From NCBI RefSeq assembly GCF_007744075.1, contig NZ_CP036266.1, positions 4,201,748 to 4,265,747 of the forward strand: DNA of 64,000 nt, given 5' to 3'. How positions within the stretch are numbered: position 1 is the stretch's first letter; the number at the start of each line of letters is the position of its first letter. The notes below the pieces were generated by a model, which worked only from the letters and a program-made list of their open reading frames with translations, was not told where the DNA came from and made no database searches. The position numbers and the translations under genes are program-made. Below, in pieces: positions 21,245 to 30,515 of the stretch. This DNA is from Gimesia chilikensis. Its GTDB lineage: Bacteria; Planctomycetota; Planctomycetia; Planctomycetales; Planctomycetaceae.

Positions 21245-22738
21245 ATGAATCAGCGTCGATCAGTTAAATGGAATCTCTGTGCCAACTGGCTCAACCATGG
21301 GGTGAGCCTGTTGATCGGCGTATTCCTTATGCCTTACGTACTGCATATTCTGGGCGACCAGCAGTACGGGAGCTGGATATTCATCAATGCGATCGCCGGC
21401 TATTCGGGCCTGCTCTACCTGGGCTTCGGTCAGACGATCAGCCGGTATGTGGCGCATTATCACGCCAAGGAAGACTGGAAACACCTGAACCAGGTAGCGA
21501 ATGTGATTTTCGCGATTTATCTTGGAATGGGTTTTCTGGCTTTGACGGCAGCCGGCATCATTGCCTGGCTGGCCCCTCACCTAAGTGAATGGGGATCGGT
21601 GCCAATCTCCGAAGTCCGACTCGTCATCCTGATTCTGGGCCTGAACGTATTTGTTGGCCTGGCGGGCAGTGTGTTTGGTGGCGTGCTGATGGGGATTCAG
21701 CGGTTTGACATTGAACGCGGAGTCAACCTGACCAGTGGGATTCTGCGGCTGGTTCTGACCGTGGCCTTCCTGCGAGCCGAACAGGGACTGCTGATTATCG
21801 CCTCAGTGTTCCTCGCGGTCACCCTGTTTGAAAACATCGGGCAGTGCCTGTTTGCGTTTCGGCAGTTGAAACAGTTCCGCATCAGCACAAAGTATATGGA
21901 CTGGTCGATCCTCCGGGAATGTGGTTCCTTCAGCGGTTTTGCCTTCATCGATGCCATCGCCTGGACCCTGATCGAGGCCACCGATTCCATAGTGATCGGG
22001 ATCTTCTTCAGTCCAGCCATGATCGTCCCGTATTACATCGCGTTACGACTGACACAATTTATCAATATGCCCATTGCCCAGATCGGCAAGGTCTTCATGC
22101 CTCGGGCAGGAGAGCTAAATGCCAACGAAGACCACGGTGCCTTACAGAAGCTGGTTCTGAACGGCGTCTCCCTATCCTTTCTGCTGGTGACCGGCTTTTT
22201 CATCGGCGCAGGCTTTTTCGGACAGACATTGATCAACACCTGGGTGGGACCCGGATATCCGGAGAGTCATCTGCTGCTGACAATTCTGCTGGGCGCCCGG
22301 ATCGTGGCACTGCCGATCTCAATCTTCCGCTCGGTGCTGTACGGCATGGGAAATGTGAAAGTCCCGTCCCTGATTTACATGGGAGAAGCACTGGCCAACC
22401 TGATTTTATCGCTGATTTTGATCCAGTATCTGGGACTTGTCGGCGTGGCACTGGGAACCGCGATTCCGATTCTGTTTGCGGAACTCGGCATCCTGCTCCC
22501 GTATGCGTTGAAAAAACTGGACATCTCCCGGAGTCGACTGCTGCGTTATGCGATTGGACCGACCATCGCCCCGCTGATGGCTCTGCTGGCGTATTCCTAC
22601 TGTCTGCCGCATTTCTTTGAGATACGGAATTCGTGGGTAGTCCTGGTCTGTATTGCCTGTGGAGGGGGAGCCTTCCTGGCGGGAACCTGGCTGCTGTTTG
22701 AGAAAGGCAGTCCTTTACTCAAACGAACCACGTCCTGA
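21245..22738 (+). CDS. Wzx-type polysaccharide flippase (MOP superfamily)
   Basis: 497 residues with about 12-14 transmembrane helices. The N-terminus VKWNLCANWLNHGVSLLIGVFLMPYVLHILGDQQYGSW is typical of RfbX/PST exporters: a helix followed by L-G-x-x-x-Y/FG-x-W. The frame is open from 21179, but that would overlap the polymerase gene. The ATG at 21245 lies 34 bp after the polymerase stop, with GAAAGAA upstream. It would translocate undecaprenyl-linked repeat units to the periplasm for the neighbouring polymerase. Confidence 0.87.
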   Translation: MNQRRSVKWNLCANWLNHGVSLLIGVFLMPYVLHILGDQQYGSWIFINAIAGYSGLLYLGFGQTISRYVAHYHAKEDWKHLNQVANVIFAIYLGMGFLALTAAGIIAWLAPHLSEWGSVPISEVRLVILILGLNVFVGLAGSVFGGVLMGIQRFDIERGVNLTSGILRLVLTVAFLRAEQGLLIIASVFLAVTLFENIGQCLFAFRQLKQFRISTKYMDWSILRECGSFSGFAFIDAIAWTLIEATDSIVIGIFFSPAMIVPYYIALRLTQFINMPIAQIGKVFMPRAGELNANEDHGALQKLVLNGVSLSFLLVTGFFIGAGFFGQTLINTWVGPGYPESHLLLTILLGARIVALPISIFRSVLYGMGNVKVPSLIYMGEALANLILSLILIQYLGLVGVALGTAIPILFAELGILLPYALKKLDISRSRLLRYAIGPTIAPLMALLAYSYCLPHFFEIRNSWVVLVCIACGGGAFLAGTWLLFEKGSPLLKRTTS

Positions 22739-22788
22739 AAACACGGATTTGAATTATTTTATCACTATTAACCCTGACAGGTAATTGA

Positions 22789-23970
22789 ATGACTTTACTC
22801 GACTGTTCTCACCAGACGATTGATACGCTTATTAATGCTTCTACGACACTGGAGACGGCACAGACGCTGTCACTGGCTCAGTATGACAGCAGCCAGCGTG
22901 CAGCCTGTCTGGAAGTCTGGAAAACAGTAGAAGCACAATTCTCTGAGGTTCCCCTGATGTGTTCACACGTCTGGACGTCAACCTGGATCGAATACTTCGG
23001 CGACCTCATCCCCTACTCTTTCGTTGTGGCGACGAAAGACAATGTCCCCTGCGGGGTTTGCCTCGTGACCGAAGGGGTCGCGCAATTCGACGGTCCGCTC
23101 TCAGTCAATACGCTACACCTGGGAACGGCGGGGGAACCGGCGTCCGACAGTGCGTGTGTGGAATACAATGCCCTGCTCGTTCCCACTGAAATACAGTCCG
23201 ACTTCATGCAGGGGTTGATGGGACTGCTCGAGAGAAACAAAACCTGGGATGCGATTCACTTTGACGGATTTGCGAGCGATGAGCTGGAAGCCTGGAACCT
23301 GCCCGTTTCCGAAGAGGGTTTCCGTAAAATCGAAAGTCGCTATTTCGACCTGAAATTGATCCGGGAGGAAGAACGGGAAGTCATTTCCGGCTTTGGTTAC
23401 TCCACCCGTAAGAATCTGCGGAAGAACATGAAATCATACGGCGACCTCAACGGACAATGGGCAGAGAGCGTTGCCGAAGCAGAAGACATCTTTGCAGACC
23501 TGGTCGAGTTACACCAGGTACGCTGGCAGAAAGAGGGGGAACCCGGTTCCTATGCCAGCCAGCGATTTACCGACTTTCATAAAGCGCTGATTCAGAAGCT
23601 GGTTCCCAGCGGACAGATGGGGTTGTTCCGCGTCAAGCTCGGCAACGACATCATCGGTTGCGTGCAGGTCCTGATCGACCGCAACCGCGTGCTGTGCTAT
23701 CAGGGTGGTTCTGCTGAATACCAGGGTAAACTGAGCCCGGGTGTGATCGCGGACTATCTGTGTATCGAGGAGTGCTTCCGTCGTGGCTTCGATGCCTATG
23801 ATTTCCTGGCCGGTAACAGTCACCATAAGCAGAAGATGAGCACACATCACAGCTACCTCACGTGGGCACAGGTGAAGCGTCCCCGCTGGAAATTCACCGC
23901 GTTGAATACCCTGCGGAAAATCAAACAGACCATGCAGCTGATTCAGAAATCGAACACCGACGAGGAATGA
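22789..23970 (+). CDS. FemAB/BioF2-like GNAT acyltransferase in the polysaccharide locus
   Basis: 393 residues, no signal peptide. The C-terminal half is a GNAT-like domain of the PF13480 (BioF2-like/FemAB-related) type: FGYSTRKNLRKNMKSYG, then a helix with LHQVRWQKEGEPGSYAS, and IIGCVQVLIDRNRVLCYQGG, ending in GFDAYDFLAGNSHHKQK. Relatives in exopolysaccharide loci probably acylate or aminoacylate a sugar or lipid intermediate. The substrate is unknown. A second member of the same family lies two genes downstream (25176-26432), with the glycosyltransferase between them. Confidence 0.75.
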   Translation: MTLLDCSHQTIDTLINASTTLETAQTLSLAQYDSSQRAACLEVWKTVEAQFSEVPLMCSHVWTSTWIEYFGDLIPYSFVVATKDNVPCGVCLVTEGVAQFDGPLSVNTLHLGTAGEPASDSACVEYNALLVPTEIQSDFMQGLMGLLERNKTWDAIHFDGFASDELEAWNLPVSEEGFRKIESRYFDLKLIREEEREVISGFGYSTRKNLRKNMKSYGDLNGQWAESVAEAEDIFADLVELHQVRWQKEGEPGSYASQRFTDFHKALIQKLVPSGQMGLFRVKLGNDIIGCVQVLIDRNRVLCYQGGSAEYQGKLSPGVIADYLCIEECFRRGFDAYDFLAGNSHHKQKMSTHHSYLTWAQVKRPRWKFTALNTLRKIKQTMQLIQKSNTDEE

Positions 23971-24007
23971 ACTTATCGATATCAAGTTCAGTCGGAATCA
24001 ATCTCTT

Positions 24008-25168
24008 ATGAATGAAAATAACATGAGTACCATCGAAATCACTTCCAGTAACGAAACGAATGCAGCGGCTCAGAAATCGGCAGCGCGGCTCCGGATCTGT
24101 CATCTGAGTCTGACGCTGTGCACGGGCGGACTGGAACGTTTGCTGGTTGATTTTGCCCGATTCCATAATGCAGAGAAGTTCGAACTCGAATTTGTCGCGT
24201 TGGGAGAGATGGGAGCTCCTGCGGAAGAGATCCAGAAACTGGGTTGCCCCGTCATTCCCTTTCCCTTGACTGCTTCGGGTAAGCTGGGATGCATCCGTCA
24301 GTTGAAAGAATTCTTCCTGGAGAAGAACTACGACCTGCTGCACACGCACAATGCGTACCCACATTTTTACGGCACACTGGCCGGACGTCTCGCCGGGATC
24401 CCCGCGATCATCCAGACGCGTCATGGCCGCCGCTTTGGAGAGACCTTTAACGAGCGGCTGCAGTTTGCGCTGGCCAGCCGCCTGGCTGATCGCGTGATTC
24501 CGGTCTCGGATGATACGGGAGACCGCTGTCGCTCTGTGGGCTGGTTGAACGAACGGAAAGTGACCCGCATCTGGAACGGAATTGACGTGGATCGGTTTGC
24601 CTTTTCCGGCCCAGCGGCAGAGATGCGGGCGATTACTGTCTCGCGTCTGTCGCCTGAAAAGGATCTTGCGACGATGCTGCAAGCGGTGCGGCTGGTCGTT
24701 GATTCGATTCCTGAATTCGAGCTGATGATCGTGGGAGATGGTCCCGAACGCGCGAAACTGGAACAAATCACAACTGATCTCAACCTGGAATCCCATGTGC
24801 GTTTCCTGGGAGAGCGGAATGACGTCCCTGACCTGCTGACTCAAGCCGGCTTTTACGTTTCCTCTTCTCTGACAGAAGGAATTTCACTGACGCTGCTGGA
24901 AGCCATGTCGGTCGGATTACCGATTGTGGCGACGGCCGTCGGTGGAAATCCGGAGATTGTGCAGCAACCGGAAACCGGTCTGCTGGTCCCCGCGGCGAAT
25001 GCGTCGCTACTTGCGGAAGCCATCTGTCAAATGTGTACTCAGCCTCAGAAATGGCTGACCATGGGCCAGTCGGCCCGCGAACGTGTCGAACAGCACTTCA
25101 ATGTGCGTTCAATGATTAAAGACTACGAAATCCTGTATCAACAGATTTTGAATCTACAAGTTAAGTGA
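24008..25168 (+). CDS. Glycosyltransferase family 4
   Basis: 386 residues in a GT-B fold. The N-terminal acceptor domain begins near residue 30 with RICHLSLTLCTGGLERLLVDFAR, including the G-G-x-E/R loop, and has LLHTHNAYPHFYG. The C-terminal nucleotide-sugar domain has TVSRLSPEKDLATML, VGDGPERAKLE and the E-x7-E motif in SSLTEGISLTLLEAMSVGLPIVAT. The activity is predicted as retaining transfer from a nucleotide sugar to a lipid-linked acceptor on the cytoplasmic side. It is followed after 7 bp by the second FemAB-like gene, so the two are probably cotranscribed. Confidence 0.9.
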   Translation: MNENNMSTIEITSSNETNAAAQKSAARLRICHLSLTLCTGGLERLLVDFARFHNAEKFELEFVALGEMGAPAEEIQKLGCPVIPFPLTASGKLGCIRQLKEFFLEKNYDLLHTHNAYPHFYGTLAGRLAGIPAIIQTRHGRRFGETFNERLQFALASRLADRVIPVSDDTGDRCRSVGWLNERKVTRIWNGIDVDRFAFSGPAAEMRAITVSRLSPEKDLATMLQAVRLVVDSIPEFELMIVGDGPERAKLEQITTDLNLESHVRFLGERNDVPDLLTQAGFYVSSSLTEGISLTLLEAMSVGLPIVATAVGGNPEIVQQPETGLLVPAANASLLAEAICQMCTQPQKWLTMGQSARERVEQHFNVRSMIKDYEILYQQILNLQVK

Positions 25169-25175
25169 ACCCGCC

Positions 25176-26432
25176 ATGAATATGAATTTAACCTGTACTC
25201 ACCACGATCTGTCACTCGACCCGGAAATAGAAAAAACCGCGCCGTTTGACGATCTGCAAATCAGTTTCTATGCCGTGCAGATGGAAGACCTGCAACCGAT
25301 GTCCCAGTTCTACCAGGACTGGCTGGCACTGTTTGAACAGGATCCACACGCACTATTAAACCATCACCCGGATTATCTGCTGTACCTGCAATCGCAGTTA
25401 CAGAAATCGTTTCCGGATCGCCCCAGTTACGTGATGTTTTGCCGTCACCAGGGCACGCTGGTGGCCGCAGGTATCTGTTGTCCGAAAAACCTCAGCACGA
25501 AGACGCTGCGTGGTATAGGGCCGGCACGACTGTTGCCAGGTTATTATTTAAAGGGAAACGGGTTTCTACTGCAGCAGGCATACCAGGATGATTCCGCGTT
25601 TCTCGAATTCCTGCTGGAAACCACTTTAAAATTCTTTCAGCAGCAACATGCGACATTTCTGTTTCTGGAAGATGTCCATCTCAACTCGCCTGTGAAAGCC
25701 TGTCTGGATCGGCTAGAGGGACGCTGCCTGACCTATTCCCATACGGGATACCAGCCGCGCAGCCTGATCCGGTTCCCGGAAAATGCTGCTGATTACTGGA
25801 ATCAGTTCCGGTCTAAATCACGTCGTAAGCATCGCAAAATGATCCGGGACAACAGCCATCTCAAGCTGGTGCGGATTACTGAACCAGACCAGATCGCCGA
25901 CTTTCTGAGTGCGGCTCACCAGGTTTCGAAAAACTCCTGGCAGAGTCAGCGACTGGGGCTGCGTGTCAAAAACAATGACCAGGAAGTCAGCGAGTTGATG
26001 TTCTACGCGTTGCACGGTGCCCTGCGTTCTTATCTGCTGATGGACGGGGATCGCCCCGTGGCATTCAAAATCGGCAGTCAGTTTCAGGGAATCTTCAACG
26101 ATCTCGAATTCGGGTTTGACCTGGATTACGCCAGCGCTTCACCGGGTGAAACGCTGTTACTACTGATCCTGGAAGATCTGACCGAGTACGACTCGCCACG
26201 CACTTATGATTTCGGCGAAGGCGATGCGCAATACAAGCAGCGCTACAGCTCTGAGATCACACACAGTGGTGCCGTGATGCTGCTGCCGAATACGTTAAAA
26301 AACAAAAGCCTGCTCTGCTATCTGAACACTTCCCGCTGGATCGATCAGACAGCCCGAAACCTGTTGAAAACCTCCGGTATCTATACCGGTCTGCGACAAC
26401 TGGTGCGATATGGAAAACTGGGCAGCAGGTAA
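25176..26432 (+). CDS. Second FemAB/BioF2-like GNAT acyltransferase
   Basis: 418 residues with the same layout as the product of 22789-23970. The GNAT-like core spans roughly 195-350: FRSKSRRKHRKMIRDNSHLK corresponds to the basic STRKNLRKNMK helix of the paralogue. It is followed by HQVSKNSWQSQRLGL, VAFKIGSQFQGIFNDLEFGFD and a final TYDFGEGDAQYKQRY. The final D-F-x-x-G/N motif is shared by both. The two proteins are strongly diverged outside these segments, so they probably act on different acceptors. It starts 7 bp after the glycosyltransferase. Confidence 0.72.
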   Translation: MNMNLTCTHHDLSLDPEIEKTAPFDDLQISFYAVQMEDLQPMSQFYQDWLALFEQDPHALLNHHPDYLLYLQSQLQKSFPDRPSYVMFCRHQGTLVAAGICCPKNLSTKTLRGIGPARLLPGYYLKGNGFLLQQAYQDDSAFLEFLLETTLKFFQQQHATFLFLEDVHLNSPVKACLDRLEGRCLTYSHTGYQPRSLIRFPENAADYWNQFRSKSRRKHRKMIRDNSHLKLVRITEPDQIADFLSAAHQVSKNSWQSQRLGLRVKNNDQEVSELMFYALHGALRSYLLMDGDRPVAFKIGSQFQGIFNDLEFGFDLDYASASPGETLLLLILEDLTEYDSPRTYDFGEGDAQYKQRYSSEITHSGAVMLLPNTLKNKSLLCYLNTSRWIDQTARNLLKTSGIYTGLRQLVRYGKLGSR

Positions 26433-26477
26433 GCTGGACCAGCAGTAGCGCATTGACTATCGAAAGATGGACGACCT

Positions 26478-27728
26478 ATGAAAATCCTGTTCCTATCTAA
26501 TGTGTTTCCGAATTCCCAGCACCCGGGAAAAGGGACGTTTAACGCTGCGATGCTGCAGTCCCTGGGAGAACTTCACCAAACCCATGTGATCTCACCGGTC
26601 GCCTGGGTGGATGAGTGTTCTTCCCGGGTCAGCCAGCGGACTCGACTCGATCCCGACTGGCTGCCTTTTGAAGCGGCTAACGGAATGCGCGTTGAATATC
26701 CGCGGTTCTATTATCCACCCAAAATGCTGCACCAGCATTACGGTCAGTTTCTGTACTGGTCGATCCGACCGACTTTAAATCGGGCAATTGCCCGGTTCCA
26801 GCCGGACGTGATTCTGTCGTACTGGCTGCATCCGGATGGAGAAGTCGCCGTCAGGGCAGCCCGCGAGCACGGCATTCCCGCGGTCGTCATGACGGGGGGT
26901 AGCGATGTCTTGCTGTTGACCCGGAATCGACATCGTCGGCGGGCAATTCAATCAGTCCTGCAACAGTCGGATGCTGTGATCACGGTGAGCCAGGACATCG
27001 AAGCCGCGGTGAAAAAGCTGCAGATTCATCCTGAGAAGATTCATACCGTCTATCGGGGCGTGGACCGCAGTCGCTTCTGCCCCGGTGATCAACGGGCGGC
27101 CCGCGAGCGGCTGGGGCTCGATCCGGATCGCAAAGTCATCATCAGTGTGGGGCGACTGGAACCCGTGAAAGGACATACGGTTCTGCTGGAAGCATGTAAG
27201 AAAATAAGTAAGCAGGGGCCTCCATTTACATGCTATGTTTTAGGTAACGGCTCATTACATTCCCGTTTGAGCCAGAAAGTAACAGAGTACGGATTAGACA
27301 AGTATTTCCAGTTGCAGGGATCACAACCACAGTCCCGACTGGCAGACTGGTATCGGGCCGCTGATGTCGTTGCCCTGCCCAGCCTTTCAGAAGGGGTTCC
27401 CAATGTGCTGCTGGAAGCGATTTCCTGCGGAAGCCGTTTCGTAGCCAGTCGCGTGGGCGGGATTCCGGAGATCGCCGATCCCCTCCAGGATCGACTGGTG
27501 ACTTCGAACAATCCACAGCTGCTGGCAGACGCCCTGTCGGGCATGCTGGCGGTGCCTGCGATTCCGGAGCAACGGGTTTTCGAACCTTTGACCTGGCAGG
27601 AGTCCGCTGTGCAGCTCAGTCAGATTTTGTCTGACTGCAGTACGCGGTATTCAGCCGGCTTAACAGAACAGCAGAAATCGCGATCGTCCTACCGTCGTAA
27701 AAACAGAAAACTCAGACAACCAGTTTGA
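26478..27728 (+). CDS. Glycosyltransferase family 4
   Basis: 416 residues, GT-B fold. The N-terminus MKILFLSNVFPNSQHPGKGTF is typical of GT4 exopolysaccharide enzymes. YWLHPDGEVAVRAAREHGIP and VVMTGGSDVLLL belong to the acceptor domain. The donor domain has VYRGVDRSRFCPGD, SVGRLEPVKGHTVLLEA, VLGNGSLHSRL and the E-x7-E motif in PSLSEGVPNVLLEAISCGSRFVASRVGG. The last 25 residues are basic. The deacetylase gene follows after 9 bp, so coupling is likely. Confidence 0.91.
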   Translation: MKILFLSNVFPNSQHPGKGTFNAAMLQSLGELHQTHVISPVAWVDECSSRVSQRTRLDPDWLPFEAANGMRVEYPRFYYPPKMLHQHYGQFLYWSIRPTLNRAIARFQPDVILSYWLHPDGEVAVRAAREHGIPAVVMTGGSDVLLLTRNRHRRRAIQSVLQQSDAVITVSQDIEAAVKKLQIHPEKIHTVYRGVDRSRFCPGDQRAARERLGLDPDRKVIISVGRLEPVKGHTVLLEACKKISKQGPPFTCYVLGNGSLHSRLSQKVTEYGLDKYFQLQGSQPQSRLADWYRAADVVALPSLSEGVPNVLLEAISCGSRFVASRVGGIPEIADPLQDRLVTSNNPQLLADALSGMLAVPAIPEQRVFEPLTWQESAVQLSQILSDCSTRYSAGLTEQQKSRSSYRRKNRKLRQPV

Positions 27729-27737
27729 AATTCGAAC

Positions 27738-28472
27738 ATGAACCAGATTCGCCAGTTGATTAAGCGTTCGCTGACTGCAGTCGTCCCACGACGACTGTTT
27801 CTGGTTCAAGGTACGTCTCCCCATCCACAACTGTCTCCCGAGTCGCACACGGGTTTACACTCGCAGGCTCCCGTACCGCTGGCGTTGACCTTCGATGATG
27901 GTCCGCATCCGGAGTACACACCCCGCCTGCTGGATCTGCTCCTGCAGTATCAGCAACAGGCGACTTTTTTCGTGATCGGCGCCCAGGCACAGCGTCACCC
28001 CGAAATCATCCAGCGGATGGTTCAGGAGGGGCACGAAATCGGCAATCACACACTGACTCACAGCGAGCCTGCGCAAACGACAGCCAGACAGTTCCTGGCA
28101 GAGATCGATCAGACAGATCGGATTCTGAGGGATATCACCGGCAGCATTCCGCGCCTGGTCCGGCCCCCCAAAGGAAAACTGACCGCGGGCAAAATGCTGG
28201 GGCTCTGGCGGCGTCACAAAACCATCGTGCTCTGGGACACCGATCCGCGGGATTACCAGATGATTGAAAACTCACAAATCAACCAGTGGTGCGAACGCTT
28301 TGAACCGCAGGCAGGTAATTTCTGCCTGATGCACGACAATCACCCCTACGCGATTGAAGCGGTACGTCAGCTTTCGGAACACACACAATATGATATTCGC
28401 TCTCTGGGAGTCAGCCACTGGCTTGCTTCCGGTACAAAACCAGCGCCAGTCAAACAACGGGCTTCTGCCTGA
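27738..28472 (+). CDS. NodB-type polysaccharide deacetylase
   Basis: 244 residues. The NodB domain (about 48-225) shows the catalytic motifs: motif 1 LTFDDGPHPEYTP (base and metal aspartates), motif 2 GNHTLTH (H-x3-H metal ligands), motif 3 RPPKGKLTAG, motif 4 LWDTDPRDYQ and motif 5 LMHDNH. Enzymes with this set remove N- or O-acetyl groups from polysaccharides. A short basic hydrophobic N-terminus (IKRSLTAVVPRRLFLV) is not a convincing signal peptide, so its compartment is uncertain. The gene sits between two glycosyltransferase genes, which supports modification of the exopolysaccharide made by this locus. Confidence 0.9.
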   Translation: MNQIRQLIKRSLTAVVPRRLFLVQGTSPHPQLSPESHTGLHSQAPVPLALTFDDGPHPEYTPRLLDLLLQYQQQATFFVIGAQAQRHPEIIQRMVQEGHEIGNHTLTHSEPAQTTARQFLAEIDQTDRILRDITGSIPRLVRPPKGKLTAGKMLGLWRRHKTIVLWDTDPRDYQMIENSQINQWCERFEPQAGNFCLMHDNHPYAIEAVRQLSEHTQYDIRSLGVSHWLASGTKPAPVKQRASA

Positions 28473-28497
28473 GTGTATACAAAGGAATTTCTGATTT

Positions 28498-29904
28498 ATG
28501 TCTACCATCCTCTCTCAACCTGTCGATCTGTCCGATTCGGGAGAACAGCCACGTCCACAGGAGTCACGTAAGCGACTGCTGCTGGTGAGCTATCATTTCC
28601 CCCCGGTCGGCGGTGCCGGCGTACAGCGTCCCGTCAAGTTTGTGAAATACCTGAAGCAGTTCGGCTGGGATGTGAGCGTGCTGATGGCTGCCAATCCTTC
28701 GGTACCGGTGTTCGATAACAGCCTGCTGGTCGATATTCCTGAGAACACACACCTGGAAAAGGCACGGACCTGGGAACCGGACTACACACTCAAGAAGAAT
28801 ATGGCCCAGAAGCAGGAAGAGGCGCAAAAAGTGAGCCTGTCAGGTTCGCTCAAGTCATCCTGTAAAAAGGTGGTCAAAGCGGGTGCGGGAATGCTGCTGC
28901 AGCCCGACGCGCAGATTCTCTGGTATCCGAATGCACTCAAGGCCGGTAAGCGGCTGCTGAAGCGGGTCCCCCACGATGCCATCCTGGCAACCGCCCCGCC
29001 CTATTCGAACCTGATCCTGGCCAGCAAACTCAAAAAAATATTCCACCTGCCACTGATTTCGGATTTCCGTGACGAGTGGGACCTGAGCAGCAAGTACCTG
29101 GAGAACCATCAGCGGGACCGGATCTCGGATCTGATTCAGACCCGTCTGCAGAAAAAAGTCATGCGTCACTCAGACGCGATTGTGGCTACCACGCAGGCCA
29201 GTACGCAGCGTCTGCTGGACCGGGCGGAGCAGTTTGGTGCCTCACCTGTCGGCCAGTGTATCTATAACGGCTACGATCCGGATGACTTTGACACGCCGCA
29301 TGAGCCGACATCGACCTATTCACCAGAGAGTGGTAGAAAGTTTCGGATTGTCTATACGGGAACGCTCTGGAATCTGACCACGATTGAACCACTGGTGCGG
29401 GCGATTGAAGCCGTACATCAGTCACAACCTGCGATCCTGAAGCACCTGGAACTGCAGGTGATTGGGAGAAAGACTCCCGAACAGCGGGAAATCCTGGATC
29501 GTCTGAACCAGACGGACTGCACGCTGATTTGCGAAGACTACTGTGCCCACCACGAAGCCTTGAAAAAGATGGCAGCCGCGGATGCACTCTGCCTGCTGCT
29601 CAGCGATGTGGAAGGCGCCGACCGTGTGGCACCGGCCAAGCTGTTTGAATACCTGGCAATTCAGCGGGAAATCCTGTCGATCACTCCCGCGGGAGAAACG
29701 GCGGGCATTCTGCAGGACTTCTGGCCAGAGGGGAATTTCCGTGCCAGCGAGACGGACAAACTTGCGCACTGGCTGGTCAATCGTCTGAGTGGCCAAACGG
29801 TCTCACCGATGCCTCATCCGGAAAAACGGGATCAGTTCCAGCGGGAACACCAGGCAGGACAACTGGCGGAACTGTTAAACCAACTGGTCCATCACCGGAT
29901 CTGA
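28498..29904 (+). CDS. Glycosyltransferase (GT4-like)
   Basis: 468 residues. After a short hydrophilic lead, the sequence RLLLVSYHFPPVGGAGVQRPVKFVKYLKQFGWDVSVL is the N-terminal signature of GT4 sugar transferases with the G-G-A-G-V-Q-R loop. The middle has ISDFRDEWDLSS and a donor-domain stretch FRIVYTGTLWNLTTIEPLV. LICEDYCAHHEALKKMAAADALCLLL and APAKLFEYLAIQREIL replace the usual E-x7-E context (here K-LFEYLA). The acceptor is unknown. The insertion around residues 85-125 is lysine-rich and helical. Confidence 0.86.
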   Translation: MSTILSQPVDLSDSGEQPRPQESRKRLLLVSYHFPPVGGAGVQRPVKFVKYLKQFGWDVSVLMAANPSVPVFDNSLLVDIPENTHLEKARTWEPDYTLKKNMAQKQEEAQKVSLSGSLKSSCKKVVKAGAGMLLQPDAQILWYPNALKAGKRLLKRVPHDAILATAPPYSNLILASKLKKIFHLPLISDFRDEWDLSSKYLENHQRDRISDLIQTRLQKKVMRHSDAIVATTQASTQRLLDRAEQFGASPVGQCIYNGYDPDDFDTPHEPTSTYSPESGRKFRIVYTGTLWNLTTIEPLVRAIEAVHQSQPAILKHLELQVIGRKTPEQREILDRLNQTDCTLICEDYCAHHEALKKMAAADALCLLLSDVEGADRVAPAKLFEYLAIQREILSITPAGETAGILQDFWPEGNFRASETDKLAHWLVNRLSGQTVSPMPHPEKRDQFQREHQAGQLAELLNQLVHHRI

Positions 29905-29930
29905 TTAATTCGAATCGAAATGGGCTGAAC

Positions 29931-30515
29931 ATGAAATTCTGGGAAGATCTGAAAGCAAAATCAGAATGGTGCTACGGCAGTGTGACTGCGCGGAGCCTGC
30001 TGAAAACGTGCCTGACCGACGGCACGATGGCGATGCTCTGGTACCGCCTGATGCAGTGGGCGAGTGCCTGGAAGCTGGCGCCGCTGGCCATGATTTTCAA
30101 CAAATGCAATGCGATCTTCTGCCAGTGCATCATTGGACGCGGTGCGGATTTCGGTCGCCGCCTGGTGATCATCCATAGCCAGGGAATCGTGATTAACGGT
30201 TCCGTCAAGGCCGGCGATGACATCAAACTGGAACACCAGGTAACCATCGGTGCGGAACGTAACACATCTCCTCGACTGGGATCGGACATCTTTATCGGTG
30301 CGGGAGCCAAGGTGATTGGTGCGGTGGAAATTGGCTCGCACTCGAAGATCGGGGCGAATGCGGTTGTTGTGAAAGACGTCGCAGCGCACACCACCGTCGG
30401 CGGGATTCCTGCAAAAGTGATTAAGGTTCATCAGGAGTCGGAACCTGTCAGCAGACCAGAAATCAATCAGGCCGAACTCCCCTACAAACAACATCAGCCA
30501 AAGGTGGCACCATGA
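29931..30515 (+). CDS. Hexapeptide-repeat acetyltransferase (serine O-acetyltransferase-like)
   Basis: 194 residues. The C-terminal two thirds form a left-handed beta-helix with hexapeptide repeats: IIGRGADFGRRLVIIHSQGIVIN, AGDDIKLEHQVTIGAE, FIGAGAKVIGAVEIG and KIGANAVVVKDVAAHTTVGGIPAKVIKVH. The final V-x-GIPAK is diagnostic for CysE/colanic-acid type acetyltransferases, and the histidine in IHSQG occupies the catalytic region. In a polysaccharide locus it probably O-acetylates a sugar rather than serine. It overlaps the next gene by four bases (ATGA), indicating translational coupling to the GT2. Confidence 0.88.
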   Translation: MKFWEDLKAKSEWCYGSVTARSLLKTCLTDGTMAMLWYRLMQWASAWKLAPLAMIFNKCNAIFCQCIIGRGADFGRRLVIIHSQGIVINGSVKAGDDIKLEHQVTIGAERNTSPRLGSDIFIGAGAKVIGAVEIGSHSKIGANAVVVKDVAAHTTVGGIPAKVIKVHQESEPVSRPEINQAELPYKQHQPKVAP

